A DNA stretch of 64,000 nt from Negativicoccus succinicivorans (GCF_014207605.1 NZ_JACHHI010000003.1:62001-126000), one strand, 5' to 3'. Numbered from the stretch's first letter, positions 28,986 through 38,361 are shown. The notes: generated by a model from the sequence alone, not told the origin. Made by a program: numbers and translations.

Positions 28986-30638
28986 ATGAACCGAACTTCT
29001 TCTCACTTATCTTGGTGGCGTCGCTACGGCGGCTGGTTGCTGCTTGGCGCTGCGTTTATCTACATGTTCGCTCTGAACAACTGGACGCCTTGGCACCGCG
29101 ATGATTATGAGTACGCGCTGATTTGGCAAACGCTGGTGCCGATCGAAAGTTTTCATGACGTCATGACATCCCTCGCGCGTCACTACCAAATGCACGGCGG
29201 ACGCATGGTCGCTTTTTTTGTGTTGGATAATTTTTTGCGCTGGCCCAAGATTTGGTTCAATATTGCCAACGCGCTTTGCTTCATTTTGATGGCGCTCGGT
29301 CTCAGCTGGCATAGCGCGGGACGTATTGAAAAATCACCCGCGCCGGTGCGCATAGCCGCCGTACTGCTCGCGCTTTGGTATACGCTGCCGCACTTTGGTG
29401 AGGTGGCAGTGTGGATGTGCGGTTCGACCGTATATTTGTGGACGATGACTATCATGGTCTGGTTTCTTTTGCCGTACCATTTTTCTCTGCGTCCGACACG
29501 AACGCTTGCCAACAGTTATTGGGCGGCAGGCGCTATGTTTTTACTCGGCATTCTCGCCGGTTGGGGCGAAGAAAACGCTTCGCTTGCGACCATCGTCGCG
29601 GCGACCGCGGTGACGCTGTACAGTTGGCGTAAAGGTCAGCGGTATCGCTGGCAGATCGCCGGCGTCGTCGGCAGCGTACTCGGTTTTATCGCGCTGGTCG
29701 TCGCGCCCGGTAATTTTGTCCGCGTGGCGGAGGTGTCCGCTTCCATCGGCCGAAGGATCGGCAATCAGTTCGCGGGAAACGGCGAGATGATGCTCTATAT
29801 TTTGCCGCTGATTTTCATGTGGATGTTAGCCTATCGACAAATCGCGATATCGCGTTACGGGCGCAACGCGACAACGCCATCCGGCTCGAAGCGTCCGCTG
29901 TATATCGCCGGCGCTCTCGCGGCGGTACTCGCGGTGTCATATGCTACCGACGGTTTTGTCGGGCGTTGGTTTGGCGACGGCTTAATCGCAATCGTTCACG
30001 CGCTCGGTTTGCTCAAGCCGAAAACGGTGCACCTTCTGCAAAATCTCGGTTCCGGCGTCGAGGAGATGGGGCTTTACCTCTTACTTATTTGGCTCGTGTA
30101 TCGTCTTTTGCGCCGCCGCCTCATGCTCACACCGGCGGTAACGAAAACCGCCGGCTGGCGGCTGACATTCCGCACGCTTTGGAATCAATATCCCCCCGTG
30201 CGCTTTTTATTGATTACCGCAGCGCTTGCCGCCGTCAGCAATCTCGCGATGCTCGGCGCGCCGACTTTTCCCGCTCGTGCATCGATGTTCGCCGTGCTGT
30301 GCCTGATCGCCGGCACGGTCGGTTTGTATGACGTGCCCGTGGTTCGCCGCGCATTCGCGCGGGAACAACGTTTCGTTGTCGGTATCGTTTTGTTGATTAC
30401 GCTGCCGTTTTTGCTCGGCACATTGTATTTCACCGTGAGAATTTACGAAATCGATCAGGCGCGCATGGCCTATATCCGCGACGCGCGAGCGCAAGGCTAT
30501 ACCTCCGTCGAGCTCGAGGCGCTTCCCTTTACGCAGCGCATGCTGCGACATATCTTCTATGTGGAACTCGATAACGGCGTTTCCCAATACGGTTTGAAAC
30601 GCTACTACGGTTTGGAGGAGTTAACGATCCGCAAATAA
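28986..30638 (+). CDS. Polytopic membrane protein, DUF6056-like (GT-C-type glycosyltransferase fold)
   Basis: A 550-aa protein with about 11 hydrophobic segments. The acidic motif after the first segment (HRDDYEYAL), the arrangement WYTLPHFGEVAVWMCGSTVYLWT and the WGEEN motif resemble DUF6056/GT-C membrane glycosyltransferases that use polyprenyl-linked sugars. The donor and acceptor are unknown, and an oligosaccharide or cell-surface role is inferred only. AAAGGAAATAAT precedes the ATG. It is coupled to the DUF2254 gene. Confidence 0.65.
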   Translation: MNRTSSHLSWWRRYGGWLLLGAAFIYMFALNNWTPWHRDDYEYALIWQTLVPIESFHDVMTSLARHYQMHGGRMVAFFVLDNFLRWPKIWFNIANALCFILMALGLSWHSAGRIEKSPAPVRIAAVLLALWYTLPHFGEVAVWMCGSTVYLWTMTIMVWFLLPYHFSLRPTRTLANSYWAAGAMFLLGILAGWGEENASLATIVAATAVTLYSWRKGQRYRWQIAGVVGSVLGFIALVVAPGNFVRVAEVSASIGRRIGNQFAGNGEMMLYILPLIFMWMLAYRQIAISRYGRNATTPSGSKRPLYIAGALAAVLAVSYATDGFVGRWFGDGLIAIVHALGLLKPKTVHLLQNLGSGVEEMGLYLLLIWLVYRLLRRRLMLTPAVTKTAGWRLTFRTLWNQYPPVRFLLITAALAAVSNLAMLGAPTFPARASMFAVLCLIAGTVGLYDVPVVRRAFAREQRFVVGIVLLITLPFLLGTLYFTVRIYEIDQARMAYIRDARAQGYTSVELEALPFTQRMLRHIFYVELDNGVSQYGLKRYYGLEELTIRK

Positions 30639-30699
30639 AAAGAAAAACAGCATGCTATAATGGAAAAAAATGATTCTTTATTTCGAAAGGAGTGGACTC

Positions 30700-31920
30700 A
30701 TGTTTCCTGCATTTCGTAAATATACCGCGGCGTTCCTCGCCGCGTGTTTCTTAACGATGCCGCTGGCGGCGCCGGTGGAGGCTTCGTGGGGCGGTATCGG
30801 CGCCTCCGTACTCAAAGGCGCGGTAGAAATGGGCATGATTCGCGAGCAATTGCGCGAACTTGACGAAAACGGCCAGGAAGAAGTTCTCGCCAACGCCAAA
30901 GAGCAAAGCGGTTACTATGATAATGCCGCCTATCAGGAGCGCGCCCAACGCATTTTGGATTCCCTTGTGAAAAGCGGCGTGCCCAAGCGGAAGTATGTCA
31001 TTTTTGTGAACCCCTCCGATGATATCAATGCGTACTGCACGCTCGCTGCCGTGCTTTCCGTCAACAAAGGCACGCTGGACGTGCTGGACGATCAACAGCT
31101 GGCGTTTGTCCTCGCCCATGAAGTCAGCCACGGCGAAAATCGCGACATCGTCAACGGCGTAACCAAAAAGCTCAGTCTTGCCGTCGCCGGTTCCACCGTT
31201 CTTTCCGGCGGTGATTCATCTGCCGTCCAAACGCTGCTGATGAATTTAGGTCTGAACTATATCAACAACGAAGTATTCACGATGGGTCAGGAAAAAGCTG
31301 CGGATGACCTTGGTTTTACCATTCTGGAAAAAACGGATTACAATCTCGGCGGCGCTCCCGCCGCGATGCGCGCGTTATTGAAAAAATACGGTCCCGGTTT
31401 CAATGACGGTATCACTCGCGTTATTGCGCCGAACTCGCATCCGCGCAACGAATCGCGCGTTACGGAAGCGGTCAACCGCATGCAGGCGTATTCCGGTAAC
31501 CGCGTCACCGTCAAAGGCGCCGATGTGATCGTCAACGACAAGACCGTATTGACACCGATCAAAGTCGGAAATTATGATGCCGAAACACGCGCGTACTACG
31601 TTGCGGGTCGCCTGGCGCGTCTTTTCCATGATCATAAAATGCAACCGGCGCGATTGGACGGCGGCTCGATTTACGTGGGCAACCAATCGCTGTACACCCT
31701 TTCCTCCGGTGAAGACGGCAACGCAATCGTCAATCGTTTGAACGCGGCCGTTACCCCCGAAGCGAAAACCAAAGAAGAAAAAATTGACAAAACATCCGAG
31801 AAAATGAAAAAGCCAGACGCAACCAAACCGGCGCAAGACGTTAAAAAGGCCGCGCCGAAAAAAGCTTCGGAAGGCAACATTAAAGATCGCGTCAACGCGA
31901 TTCTCGGCCGCAAAAATTAA
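30700..31920 (+). CDS. Exported M48-family zinc metalloprotease
   Basis: A 406-aa secreted peptidase. Signal peptide at residues 1-29 ending in AAPVEAS. The catalytic zinc site is HEVSHGENRD, with the third ligand glutamate in MGQEKAADDLG, as in BepA/Ste24-like M48 enzymes. There are no further membrane segments. The last 60 residues form a Lys/Ala/Pro-rich low-complexity tail (KKPDATKPAQDVKKAAPKK). The start is the ATG at 30700 after AAAGGAG; an upstream in-frame ATG has no ribosome site. A TGC-TATAAT extended -10 lies just upstream (30651-30660). Confidence 0.88.
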   Translation: MFPAFRKYTAAFLAACFLTMPLAAPVEASWGGIGASVLKGAVEMGMIREQLRELDENGQEEVLANAKEQSGYYDNAAYQERAQRILDSLVKSGVPKRKYVIFVNPSDDINAYCTLAAVLSVNKGTLDVLDDQQLAFVLAHEVSHGENRDIVNGVTKKLSLAVAGSTVLSGGDSSAVQTLLMNLGLNYINNEVFTMGQEKAADDLGFTILEKTDYNLGGAPAAMRALLKKYGPGFNDGITRVIAPNSHPRNESRVTEAVNRMQAYSGNRVTVKGADVIVNDKTVLTPIKVGNYDAETRAYYVAGRLARLFHDHKMQPARLDGGSIYVGNQSLYTLSSGEDGNAIVNRLNAAVTPEAKTKEEKIDKTSEKMKKPDATKPAQDVKKAAPKKASEGNIKDRVNAILGRKN

Positions 31921-31925
31921 ATACC

Positions 31926-31956
31926 AAAAAAGCGCTTACCGCGGTAAGCGCTTTTT
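31926..31956. terminator. Bidirectional intrinsic terminator
   Basis: AAGCGCTTACC-GCGGTAAGCGCTT stem with A6 and T5 flanks, between convergent genes. Confidence 0.9.
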
Positions 31957-31964
31957 GTTTGCTC

Positions 31965-32813
31965 TCATTCGTCTGCCGTCCATTTTTTTACCGTCGCTTG
32001 CAACGCGCCGCGAAGTACCAAGCCGTTGCCTGCGTTGCTTTTCTGCGCTTGCGTTTCACGCAGTGCGAATTCAATGAATCGCGCCGACGTCTTCACCGCC
32101 TGCGCGAGCGACTCACCGCGCAGCAACACCGCGAGCAGTACCGCATTGAAATAATCGCCGCTGCCGCTGAAATTCGGTGCCAGGCGCGCAAAATCGACAG
32201 CGCCCGTGTGACCGTCCGCCGACCGATAATAAGCGGTTCCGACGTTCGCGTCAAGATTTCCCACGCCCGTGATGACGCAGGCTCTTGCTCCCAACGCGCA
32301 TAAACGTTTGAGCCATTGCGGCGCGACGCGTTGCTCACACGCGGGATCTTCCCCCAAAAGCAACGCCGCTTCCGTCCAGTTCGGCGTAATGATATCCGCC
32401 ACCGGCAAAAGCGTGCGCATTTCCGTGACGAGTTCCCGCGGCAATGTGGGATACAAGGCGCCGTTATCCCCCATCACGGGATCCACCAGAATAAACGAAC
32501 CTTGCGCGCGCCATTTCGGTAACGCTTGTCGCAGCAACGCAAATTGTTCCAAACTGCCGAGGCTGTCGATAAAACCGGTCGCCACCGCGGCAAACGTGAA
32601 ACCCTGTTTCTCCCAAAGCGGCAAGGTCCGCCGCAGATGTTCCGTCAGCGGAAAATAGTCATAGTCTCCGTACTCGAAACTGTGGCTCATTACCGCCGTC
32701 AGCAATCCCGACACGGGATAACCGAGAGCGCGCAAAATCGGCTCCAGCACATTCATATTCGACGTACCATGCTCGATATAGTCATTGATTAAAAGAACGG
32801 GCCATGGCGTCAT
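31965..32813 (-). CDS. Pyridoxal/pyridoxamine kinase, ribokinase superfamily
   Basis: Phosphorylates vitamin B6 vitamers in the salvage route to PLP; 282 aa. ILVDPVMGDNGALYPTL and the anion hole/catalytic region NFSGSGDYFNAVLLAVL (GSGDYF in place of the usual GTGDLF) identify the family, with the N-terminal HGTSNMNVLEPILRALG for substrate binding. It is last in a six-gene operon and overlaps the yfbR-like gene by four bases. PdxK/PdxY cannot be distinguished. Confidence 0.85.
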   Translation of the reverse strand: MTPWPVLLINDYIEHGTSNMNVLEPILRALGYPVSGLLTAVMSHSFEYGDYDYFPLTEHLRRTLPLWEKQGFTFAAVATGFIDSLGSLEQFALLRQALPKWRAQGSFILVDPVMGDNGALYPTLPRELVTEMRTLLPVADIITPNWTEAALLLGEDPACEQRVAPQWLKRLCALGARACVITGVGNLDANVGTAYYRSADGHTGAVDFARLAPNFSGSGDYFNAVLLAVLLRGESLAQAVKTSARFIEFALRETQAQKSNAGNGLVLRGALQATVKKWTADE

Positions 32814-33409
32814 TTTTCTTCCTTCGCATTCGCATTGAGCGCGTCCAAGGTCAGCATGAAGCTCGGCGCAAAGATCGCGAGAAAATCATGCACTTCCGGT
32901 ACGGGCGACTGTTCCAATTTTTTACGAATCGTCGCGTACGCTTCATCAAACTCCGGATTGCCCGCGGTGCGTTCCTCAACGCATTTTAAATAGGCGCTGA
33001 GCGTATCCGCCGCCTTCGCCAATTCCCACAGGGGATCTTCTTCCGGCGTCAAAATACACGCCCGATACGCGTCGCGCAGGTCAGCGGGCAACGTGGCGAA
33101 CAATTTTTCCACGGCCGCCTGCTCGATCGTGCCGTACATCGCACGAATATCTTCATTAAAATATTTGACCGGCGTCGGCATATCGCCGGTGAACACTTCG
33201 CTGACATCATGGTACATACCGAGAACGGCCGCCCGTTCCGGATCGACATGACCGCCGTAACGGACATTGCGAAGTACCGCCAGCATATGCGCGATCATCG
33301 CCGTCTGCAAACTGTGTTCCTGAATATTTTCCGGCATCGTGTTTTTCATCAGGCCCCAGCGCTTGATGAATTTCATCCGTGCCAAATAGGCAAAAAAGTG
33401 ACTGTGCAA
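32810..33409 (-). CDS. HD-domain 5'-deoxynucleotidase, YfbR family
   Basis: Removes phosphate from deoxynucleoside monophosphates; 199 aa. HFFAYLARMKFIKRWGLM, ENIQEHSLQTA, GMYHDVSEVFTGDMPTPVKYFN and the AAKAADTLSAYLKC helix match YfbR, with the HD metal site in YHD. The start is TTG at 33409 with GGGAG seven bases upstream, immediately after the sixA-like stop. Confidence 0.9.
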   Translation of the reverse strand: MHSHFFAYLARMKFIKRWGLMKNTMPENIQEHSLQTAMIAHMLAVLRNVRYGGHVDPERAAVLGMYHDVSEVFTGDMPTPVKYFNEDIRAMYGTIEQAAVEKLFATLPADLRDAYRACILTPEEDPLWELAKAADTLSAYLKCVEERTAGNPEFDEAYATIRKKLEQSPVPEVHDFLAIFAPSFMLTLDALNANAKEEK

Positions 33410-33410
33410 T

Positions 33411-33902
33411 TTATTTCTCCCACAATGACGGCGTCAAATACGCCACCAACTTTGATTTTTTGCCGCGGCGCAAATCGATGACCGCGACGCTGCTTTGTTT
33501 GAAGGAAAGGCTGACCCCGGTCAGTCCGTACAACCACGCTTCCAAAAACGGTTGATGACTAACGAAGAAGACATGCTCGGGACCGCCGGAGGCCGTCAGA
33601 TTGATCAGATGATTATCAAGCGGCTCCCAATTGTCACGCGCCAACGCATACAACGTCCCGCTCGTCACATCGGCAGCCGCGCGACCGTCGCGCAAAGTCC
33701 GCGCCAAAATCTCGCCGGTCTGTTGCGTGCGCACCAGCGGACTCAAATAAATTCCGACCGCCTGATCCGGCAGCATTTCCTTCAGGTGGCGTCCCATTTT
33801 TTCCGTTTCCGCGATGCCGGTATCCGTCAGCGGACGATGAAAATTGTCCAACGCCGCCCGTTCTTTGACGGCATGACCATGGCGCATCAAATACAGCCGC
33901 AT
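33411..33902 (-). CDS. Histidine phosphatase superfamily protein, SixA-like
   Basis: A 163-aa phosphatase. MRLYLMRHGHA carries the catalytic RHG motif, then SPLVRTQQTGEIL and VFFVSHQPFLEAWLYGL with the second catalytic histidine. The size and pattern fit SixA-type phosphohistidine phosphatases. The target here is unknown. Tightly packed between the arsR-like and yfbR-like genes. Confidence 0.88.
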   Translation of the reverse strand: MRLYLMRHGHAVKERAALDNFHRPLTDTGIAETEKMGRHLKEMLPDQAVGIYLSPLVRTQQTGEILARTLRDGRAAADVTSGTLYALARDNWEPLDNHLINLTASGGPEHVFFVSHQPFLEAWLYGLTGVSLSFKQSSVAVIDLRRGKKSKLVAYLTPSLWEK

Positions 33903-33904
33903 GG

Positions 33905-34273
33905 CTACTCCTCTCCCCGATGCGCGGCATGGTTGAGGCCCTGCTCAAGCAAGTGCACCACGTGCGCGTCATCCAAAAAATAGCAGGCATTTTTACCGAT
34001 TTTACGAAAATCCACCAAGTGCGCCTGGCGAAGAATGCGCAGCTGGTGACTGACCGCGGACGCTTCCATATCAATTGCTTCCGCCAGCTCGTTCACGCAA
34101 CACTCGCCTTGCCAAAGCACACGCAAAATTTTCAGCCGCGTCGGCTCGCCGAGCACTTTAAAAATATCCGCCAACCGTAGTAACAGCCGGCGTTTTTCTT
34201 CCGTATCCAACGTGCCCGCCAACCAAGCCGCGGCTTCATGCGACAATGCGTCCGTACTTGTATTCACTTTCAC
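33905..34273 (-). CDS. ArsR-family winged-helix regulator
   Basis: Small DNA-binding repressor, 122 aa. FKVLGEPTRLKILRVLWQGECCVNELAEAIDMEASAVSHQLRILRQA, read across residues 40-85, is the ArsR helix-turn-helix; ECCVNEL places a cysteine pair where arsenic/metal sensors bind ligands, and HAAHRGEE supplies C-terminal histidines. Metal sensing is possible but not shown. It overlaps the GDYXXLXY gene by four bases and may control its own operon. Confidence 0.88.
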   Translation of the reverse strand: MKVNTSTDALSHEAAAWLAGTLDTEEKRRLLLRLADIFKVLGEPTRLKILRVLWQGECCVNELAEAIDMEASAVSHQLRILRQAHLVDFRKIGKNACYFLDDAHVVHLLEQGLNHAAHRGEE

Positions 34274-35019
34274 GCTTTCTTTGCTCCTTCTGTTGTAGGG
34301 ATAATTTCAACGGTCGCCGGCGCCGCGCTCGTCTGATACCAACCGGAAAGCGGATGTCCGTCCACATACACTTCCGTGATCACGCCGTGACCGTCCGCCA
34401 ATTTAAATTCCGCGATGATTTGATGCCGCGGCACGGAAATCGGTTCAGCGACGGCTTTATGTCGGGCAATTTCCGCGCGCATATCCGCCGCTTCCGGTGA
34501 TGCTTCCGCGCGCGCCAGCTCCGCTTCTTTTTGCTCCACCTGTTCCGGTGTCAACGGATCAAACGCCATGAATTCATCCCATGGCAGGTCCTGTAATTGG
34601 TAACCGGGTAAATAGAAACGCATGAACGGAATGGGGAAGGATACCACGCCATTATCGACGCCCCAAGCGATTGTTTTAATATAATCGCCTTGCGCCGGTT
34701 TTTTCAGATCCGCGCCCTTCACCATCAGCATACCGTTTTTATCGTGCGCCACGGCGACGTAAATCGTTTCTCGATTCTCCGGTAAGTTTTCACCGAGCCA
34801 TTTGGCTCTGCTTAAAGGTTCCGCCACAAAGGGGTCGATATTTTCCCGTAAACGGATACGGACATAATCATCGCGCGTACCGGCGATCATCGCGGGCGAT
34901 TGGTACGTGATCCCGTTGTTCAATACTTCTTCAAATTGACTGCGCTCGCTGAAGATGACCCCCAACTGCACCAGCGCGAGGACGAGAAACGCGAGCAGGT
35001 ATTTCCATTTGGTCGCCAT
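34270..35019 (-). CDS. GDYXXLXY-domain protein
   Basis: A 249-aa protein with one N-terminal membrane anchor (residues 7-23) and an extracytoplasmic domain. The name-giving motif is degenerate (RDDYVRIRLREN for GDYVxLRY), while MRFYLPGYQL matches the RYYVPEG region. A helical insertion (EQVEQKEAELARAEASPEAADM) follows. Such proteins are nearly always encoded beside DUF2157 proteins, as here. Function unknown. GAGGAT precedes the ATG. Confidence 0.75.
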   Translation of the reverse strand: MATKWKYLLAFLVLALVQLGVIFSERSQFEEVLNNGITYQSPAMIAGTRDDYVRIRLRENIDPFVAEPLSRAKWLGENLPENRETIYVAVAHDKNGMLMVKGADLKKPAQGDYIKTIAWGVDNGVVSFPIPFMRFYLPGYQLQDLPWDEFMAFDPLTPEQVEQKEAELARAEASPEAADMRAEIARHKAVAEPISVPRHQIIAEFKLADGHGVITEVYVDGHPLSGWYQTSAAPATVEIIPTTEGAKKA

Positions 35020-36555
35020 TTATTTATCCTCCTCTTGCGTATCGCTGTGCCAAGTCGGTCGCGGCGGTAATGACGGCATTTGCGGCGGGCGACGCGGCGG
35101 CAACTCCGCGCGCGAAGTCCGCTCTTTCGTTGTCGTCTGTTCGTTAACTGTCGGCGACGTCATCGAGCCGCGCACGCGCGGCGGCCGCACCGATGCTGCC
35201 GAATGATCCTGCGCAGGCGCGCTGCGTCGAGCCGCTTCCTGCCGACGAGCGCGACGTACGCGTTGGTTCGTGTGTTCCCGTTGCTTGCGTTGCCATGTGG
35301 CCATCGCCAAATGCCCCGCCAAAATCAACACGCCCATCACGATGAATGCCGTGCCGCGCTGCAGCAAGGTGAACGACTCATCACTGAGCCGCACCACAAT
35401 AAAGAGCGCTAGCAAAAGCAGCGCGCCGTCCGTCAGCCAAAGCGAACTGCGGCGCAAACCGTTGATCAGTAACGCGATAACCCCGCCCAAGTAGTAAATC
35501 ATAAAGACAATGGCCAAAAATGTGTAGCCGTAACCGAGTGCCGCAATAAAGGTCGCCAGCGTCACGCACAAAGGCACGGCCGCGACCGTCACCAGCATAT
35601 ACTCGCGACGTAACATCAGGCGCCAGCAAAGCACGCCGGTGGCAAATAGCAGCAATACCAACACAACGATGGGCAACACCTGCGGTATCGCGCGGGATAT
35701 GCCCACCCACAGCGAGCGTTGCGTAGCCAACAGCACGCATACCGCCAGCGCGCCGCCGCCCAATATGCGAAACGGCATGCCCCAGCGGATTTGTTTGCCG
35801 ACCATCGCCCCGACGAGAAACGTAAACGCGGCAATGATCGTGGCGAGCGCCAAACTGACAACCGCGACATCCGCCAACGCCACCAGCGCGGCGTAGAAAA
35901 TCGTCAACGCATAAATCCAGCTGAAAATCAGCAGCGAAAGTTCCCGGAAACCGTCACGATACAAAATGTAAAAATACGGTGCGGCGAGCGCCAGCCAAAT
36001 CCATACCTGCTGCGCGCCGAGCCACGCGTTCCTGACGCCGAAAGAGCTCACAAACATGCCCGTCAAAATCAGATAGATCGACGCCAATGCCGTCGAGCGC
36101 ACAATGTACACCGCGGGCAAGAGCAGCGCAAGCGACCAAATCGTCCACGCGATCTGATTCCACTCCGATAGTTGATAAATATCGCCCGCGAGCTGTAGCG
36201 CTCCGGGAATCGCAATCCCCAAAAACGCGCCGGCCGCCTCACGCCAAGCGATCGACTTCGGCTCGAGTAGCAACACGGCCGCCACCGCCAACTGCGCCGC
36301 CACCGCCAGCGCGACTACCCAGTTAAAGCGCACGCCGTGCGCCAGCGAGTACCATTGATTGGATAAAATCAACAGCGCGCCGAACGCGACCAATACCGCC
36401 GCGAGCACCAGCCAAATAATCCGGCCCCAGCGCAGACCCGGCGCCGCCACTTCACCGTAGCGGGCGCGCAAACGGTCGGCCGCCTCCGGCGTCAAAATCC
36501 CTTCGCTTACCCATTTGGGAAGCTCTTCATATAGCCAGCGAATACGTTGCTCCAT
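35020..36555 (-). CDS. DUF2157 membrane protein
   Basis: About 511 aa. The soluble N-terminal DUF2157 domain (WLYEELPKWVSEGILTPEAADRLRARYG) is followed by some 12 hydrophobic segments and a basic, proline-rich cytoplasmic tail of about 90 residues. Function unknown. The start is the ATG at 36555 with GGGGGAT upstream; the in-frame TTG at 36567 has no site. It is first of a six-gene operon running to the pyridoxal kinase. Confidence 0.82.
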   Translation of the reverse strand: MEQRIRWLYEELPKWVSEGILTPEAADRLRARYGEVAAPGLRWGRIIWLVLAAVLVAFGALLILSNQWYSLAHGVRFNWVVALAVAAQLAVAAVLLLEPKSIAWREAAGAFLGIAIPGALQLAGDIYQLSEWNQIAWTIWSLALLLPAVYIVRSTALASIYLILTGMFVSSFGVRNAWLGAQQVWIWLALAAPYFYILYRDGFRELSLLIFSWIYALTIFYAALVALADVAVVSLALATIIAAFTFLVGAMVGKQIRWGMPFRILGGGALAVCVLLATQRSLWVGISRAIPQVLPIVVLVLLLFATGVLCWRLMLRREYMLVTVAAVPLCVTLATFIAALGYGYTFLAIVFMIYYLGGVIALLINGLRRSSLWLTDGALLLLALFIVVRLSDESFTLLQRGTAFIVMGVLILAGHLAMATWQRKQREHTNQRVRRARRQEAARRSAPAQDHSAASVRPPRVRGSMTSPTVNEQTTTKERTSRAELPPRRPPQMPSLPPRPTWHSDTQEEDK

Positions 36556-36581
36556 AGGATCCCCCAAGTATTCTTTCTACT

Positions 36582-36606
36582 AAAAAAACGGACGGTTGCC
36601 CGTCCG
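36582..36606 (-). terminator. Terminator after the first usp gene
   Basis: CGGACGG-GCAA-CCGTCCG stem followed by T7 on the minus strand. Confidence 0.88.
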
Positions 36607-36611
36607 CTTTC

Positions 36612-37058
36612 TTATTTTACAATCAAAACCGGGCATTTCGCGTGGCTGACGATGTAACTCGAAACCGAGCCCATGAAAATGCCTTTCAGCGGCCCTAAGC
36701 CGCGGCTTCCCATGACGATCAAGTCCACGTTGTATTTTTCGGCGATCGCGGACAAAGTCGGTCCGGGAGAACCTACTTCAAAAATGGTCTTGACCGGAAT
36801 ATCCGCCGGCACCATACGAACCAATTTTTCCAGAATCTCTTTCCCTTTTTCTTCCAGATCCTCGGCCATCTGCTCGCTGACATAGCCGGAGCCGCTGGGA
36901 ATTTGATCAAACCCCGAAATCACCGATACCACATTCGCCACATGGCAAATCAAGAGTGTTCCGCCGGACAATTTCACCAGCTCGATGGCATGCTGTAACG
37001 CGCGCACGCCGTTTTCCGAGCCGTCGGCCGGTAACAGCACTTCATTAAAATGGATCAC
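36612..37058 (-). CDS. Universal stress protein (UspA family)
   Basis: A 148-aa alpha/beta nucleotide-binding-fold protein. VLLPADGSENGVRAL at the start and IVMGSRGLGPLKGIFMGSVSSYIVSHAKCPVLIVK at the end form the ATP-binding Usp pattern (G-2x-G-9x-G-S/T). The start is GTG at 37058, eight bases after GGAAGGGG; the family normally begins directly with the first strand. A TGT-TATAAT extended -10 lies at about 37104-37112 on the minus strand, so it has its own promoter. Confidence 0.9.
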   Translation of the reverse strand: MIHFNEVLLPADGSENGVRALQHAIELVKLSGGTLLICHVANVVSVISGFDQIPSGSGYVSEQMAEDLEEKGKEILEKLVRMVPADIPVKTIFEVGSPGPTLSAIAEKYNVDLIVMGSRGLGPLKGIFMGSVSSYIVSHAKCPVLIVK

Positions 37059-37132
37059 AGTCCGCACCCCTTCCACCGTTTCATGTGTTGATTAGTTTTA
37101 CTCATTATAACACAGCTCACGGTGGCCGGCGT

Positions 37133-37630
37133 TTATTTTACTACCAAAACGGGACGCGTGGCATGCTGCAATACGTATTGCGATGCCGCTCCCAAAACCA
37201 AACCTTTGACAGAACCCAAACCGCGACTGCCGATCACGATCAAATCCGCATTCAGTTCATCCGCCACCGTTAGAATCGTTTCCCGTACATCGCCGACGGC
37301 GAAAAACATGCGCAGCGGAACATCTTGCGGGAGCGTTGCCGCTTCGCGGCGTAGCCCCTCACGAACCTGCGCCATTTGATGCTCCGGCAAACCCGAGTCG
37401 ACGCGTTCTTCCGCATCCGGCGTACGGCTTACTTCGACCACGCCCGAATACAAACGCTCCCCGGCGCCCCGGCCGATCAGATTTCCCGCATACAACCGAT
37501 CTTCCAACACGGTCAACAATTGCAGCTCCGCGCCGAATTTCATCGCCAGCTGCGCAGCTTCATGAAGTGCCCGACGGGCGTTTTCAGAACCGTCCGTTGG
37601 CACAAGAATACGTTGCCAAGAACTTTTCAT
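37133..37630 (-). CDS. Universal stress protein (UspA family)
   Basis: A 165-aa Usp-domain protein (ILVPTDGSENARRAL; LIVIGSRGLGSVKGLVLGAASQYVLQHATRPVLVVK). The start is the ATG at 37630, six bases after GGAGGG; the ATG at 37636 abuts the site. Second of three usp genes in a row; they differ too much to be a recent duplication. Confidence 0.9.
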   Translation of the reverse strand: MKSSWQRILVPTDGSENARRALHEAAQLAMKFGAELQLLTVLEDRLYAGNLIGRGAGERLYSGVVEVSRTPDAEERVDSGLPEHQMAQVREGLRREAATLPQDVPLRMFFAVGDVRETILTVADELNADLIVIGSRGLGSVKGLVLGAASQYVLQHATRPVLVVK

Positions 37631-37643
37631 TGTCATCCCTCCG

Positions 37644-38129
37644 TCACTGTTTGATAACCAATACCGGCACTTCCGCGTGTTGCACCACGTAGGACGAAAC
37701 CGAGCCGACCAACATGCTCGCTAATGTTCCCATGCCGCGACTGCCCATAACGATCAGATCCGCCTTATATGTGTCCGCCATTTTGAGAAGATCTTCCCGC
37801 GGCGAGCCGACCGTATACGCGATTTCATAATCGATTCCCGCCGGTACATGATCTTTCGCCGTCGCCAAAATCCGGCGACCGAATTCTCTCTGGTAATCCG
37901 TCGTTTCTTTCAATTTGGCTTCCGTATCCGGCTTGTAGTCAACACGATCATCCGCTTCGCTCCGCGTGCGCGGCGGTTCAAACCAAGCCGTTGTGAAGTA
38001 CTGGATATCCATAATATGAGTAAGAATCAACCGGCTGCCGAATTTCTCCGCCAAGGTCACTGCGGCCTCCAATGCAAGCTGGGCATGATCCGAACCGTCC
38101 AGTGCCACCAGAATCGTCTGATATCTCAT
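37644..38129 (-). CDS. Universal stress protein (UspA family)
   Basis: A 161-aa Usp-domain protein (ILVALDGSDHAQLAL; LIVMGSRGMGTLASMLVGSVSSYVVQHAEVPVLVIK). The start is the ATG at 38129 after AAGGAGGGAT. Long middle loop (FEPPRTRSEADDRVDYKPD) compared with the other two. First of the tandem trio, with a good promoter upstream. Confidence 0.92.
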   Translation of the reverse strand: MRYQTILVALDGSDHAQLALEAAVTLAEKFGSRLILTHIMDIQYFTTAWFEPPRTRSEADDRVDYKPDTEAKLKETTDYQREFGRRILATAKDHVPAGIDYEIAYTVGSPREDLLKMADTYKADLIVMGSRGMGTLASMLVGSVSSYVVQHAEVPVLVIKQ

Positions 38130-38172
38130 TGCTATCCCTCCTTCATATAAATTTAATAACCTTTCTCTTTTC

Positions 38173-38201
38173 ATCATATAGCGGTCCGGGTGGAACGTCA
38201 A
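38173..38201 (-). promoter_or_regulatory. Promoter of the usp cluster
   Basis: TTGACG (38196-38201 on the minus strand), 17-bp spacer, TATGAT (38173-38178). Confidence 0.7.
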
Positions 38202-38316
38202 GCCGAGCCAACGCGGGCAGGCATCGGCTCGTTGTGCAAAAAGTATCGTTTTTATTTTATCTGCATGTAAAATTTTTCTTTACTTTGACACAAATCCGTT
38301 TGGAAATTGACAACAT

Positions 38317-38334
38317 CGCTCTATGCTTAGAGCG
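38317..38334. promoter_or_regulatory. Inverted repeat upstream of the phytase-like esterase gene
   Basis: Perfect seven-bp arms CGCTCTA-TGCT-TAGAGCG, next to a TTGACA at 38307-38312; it could be an operator or a 5' mRNA hairpin. Confidence 0.4.
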
Positions 38335-38361
38335 TGAAACAAAAGGAGGAATATCAGAAAC

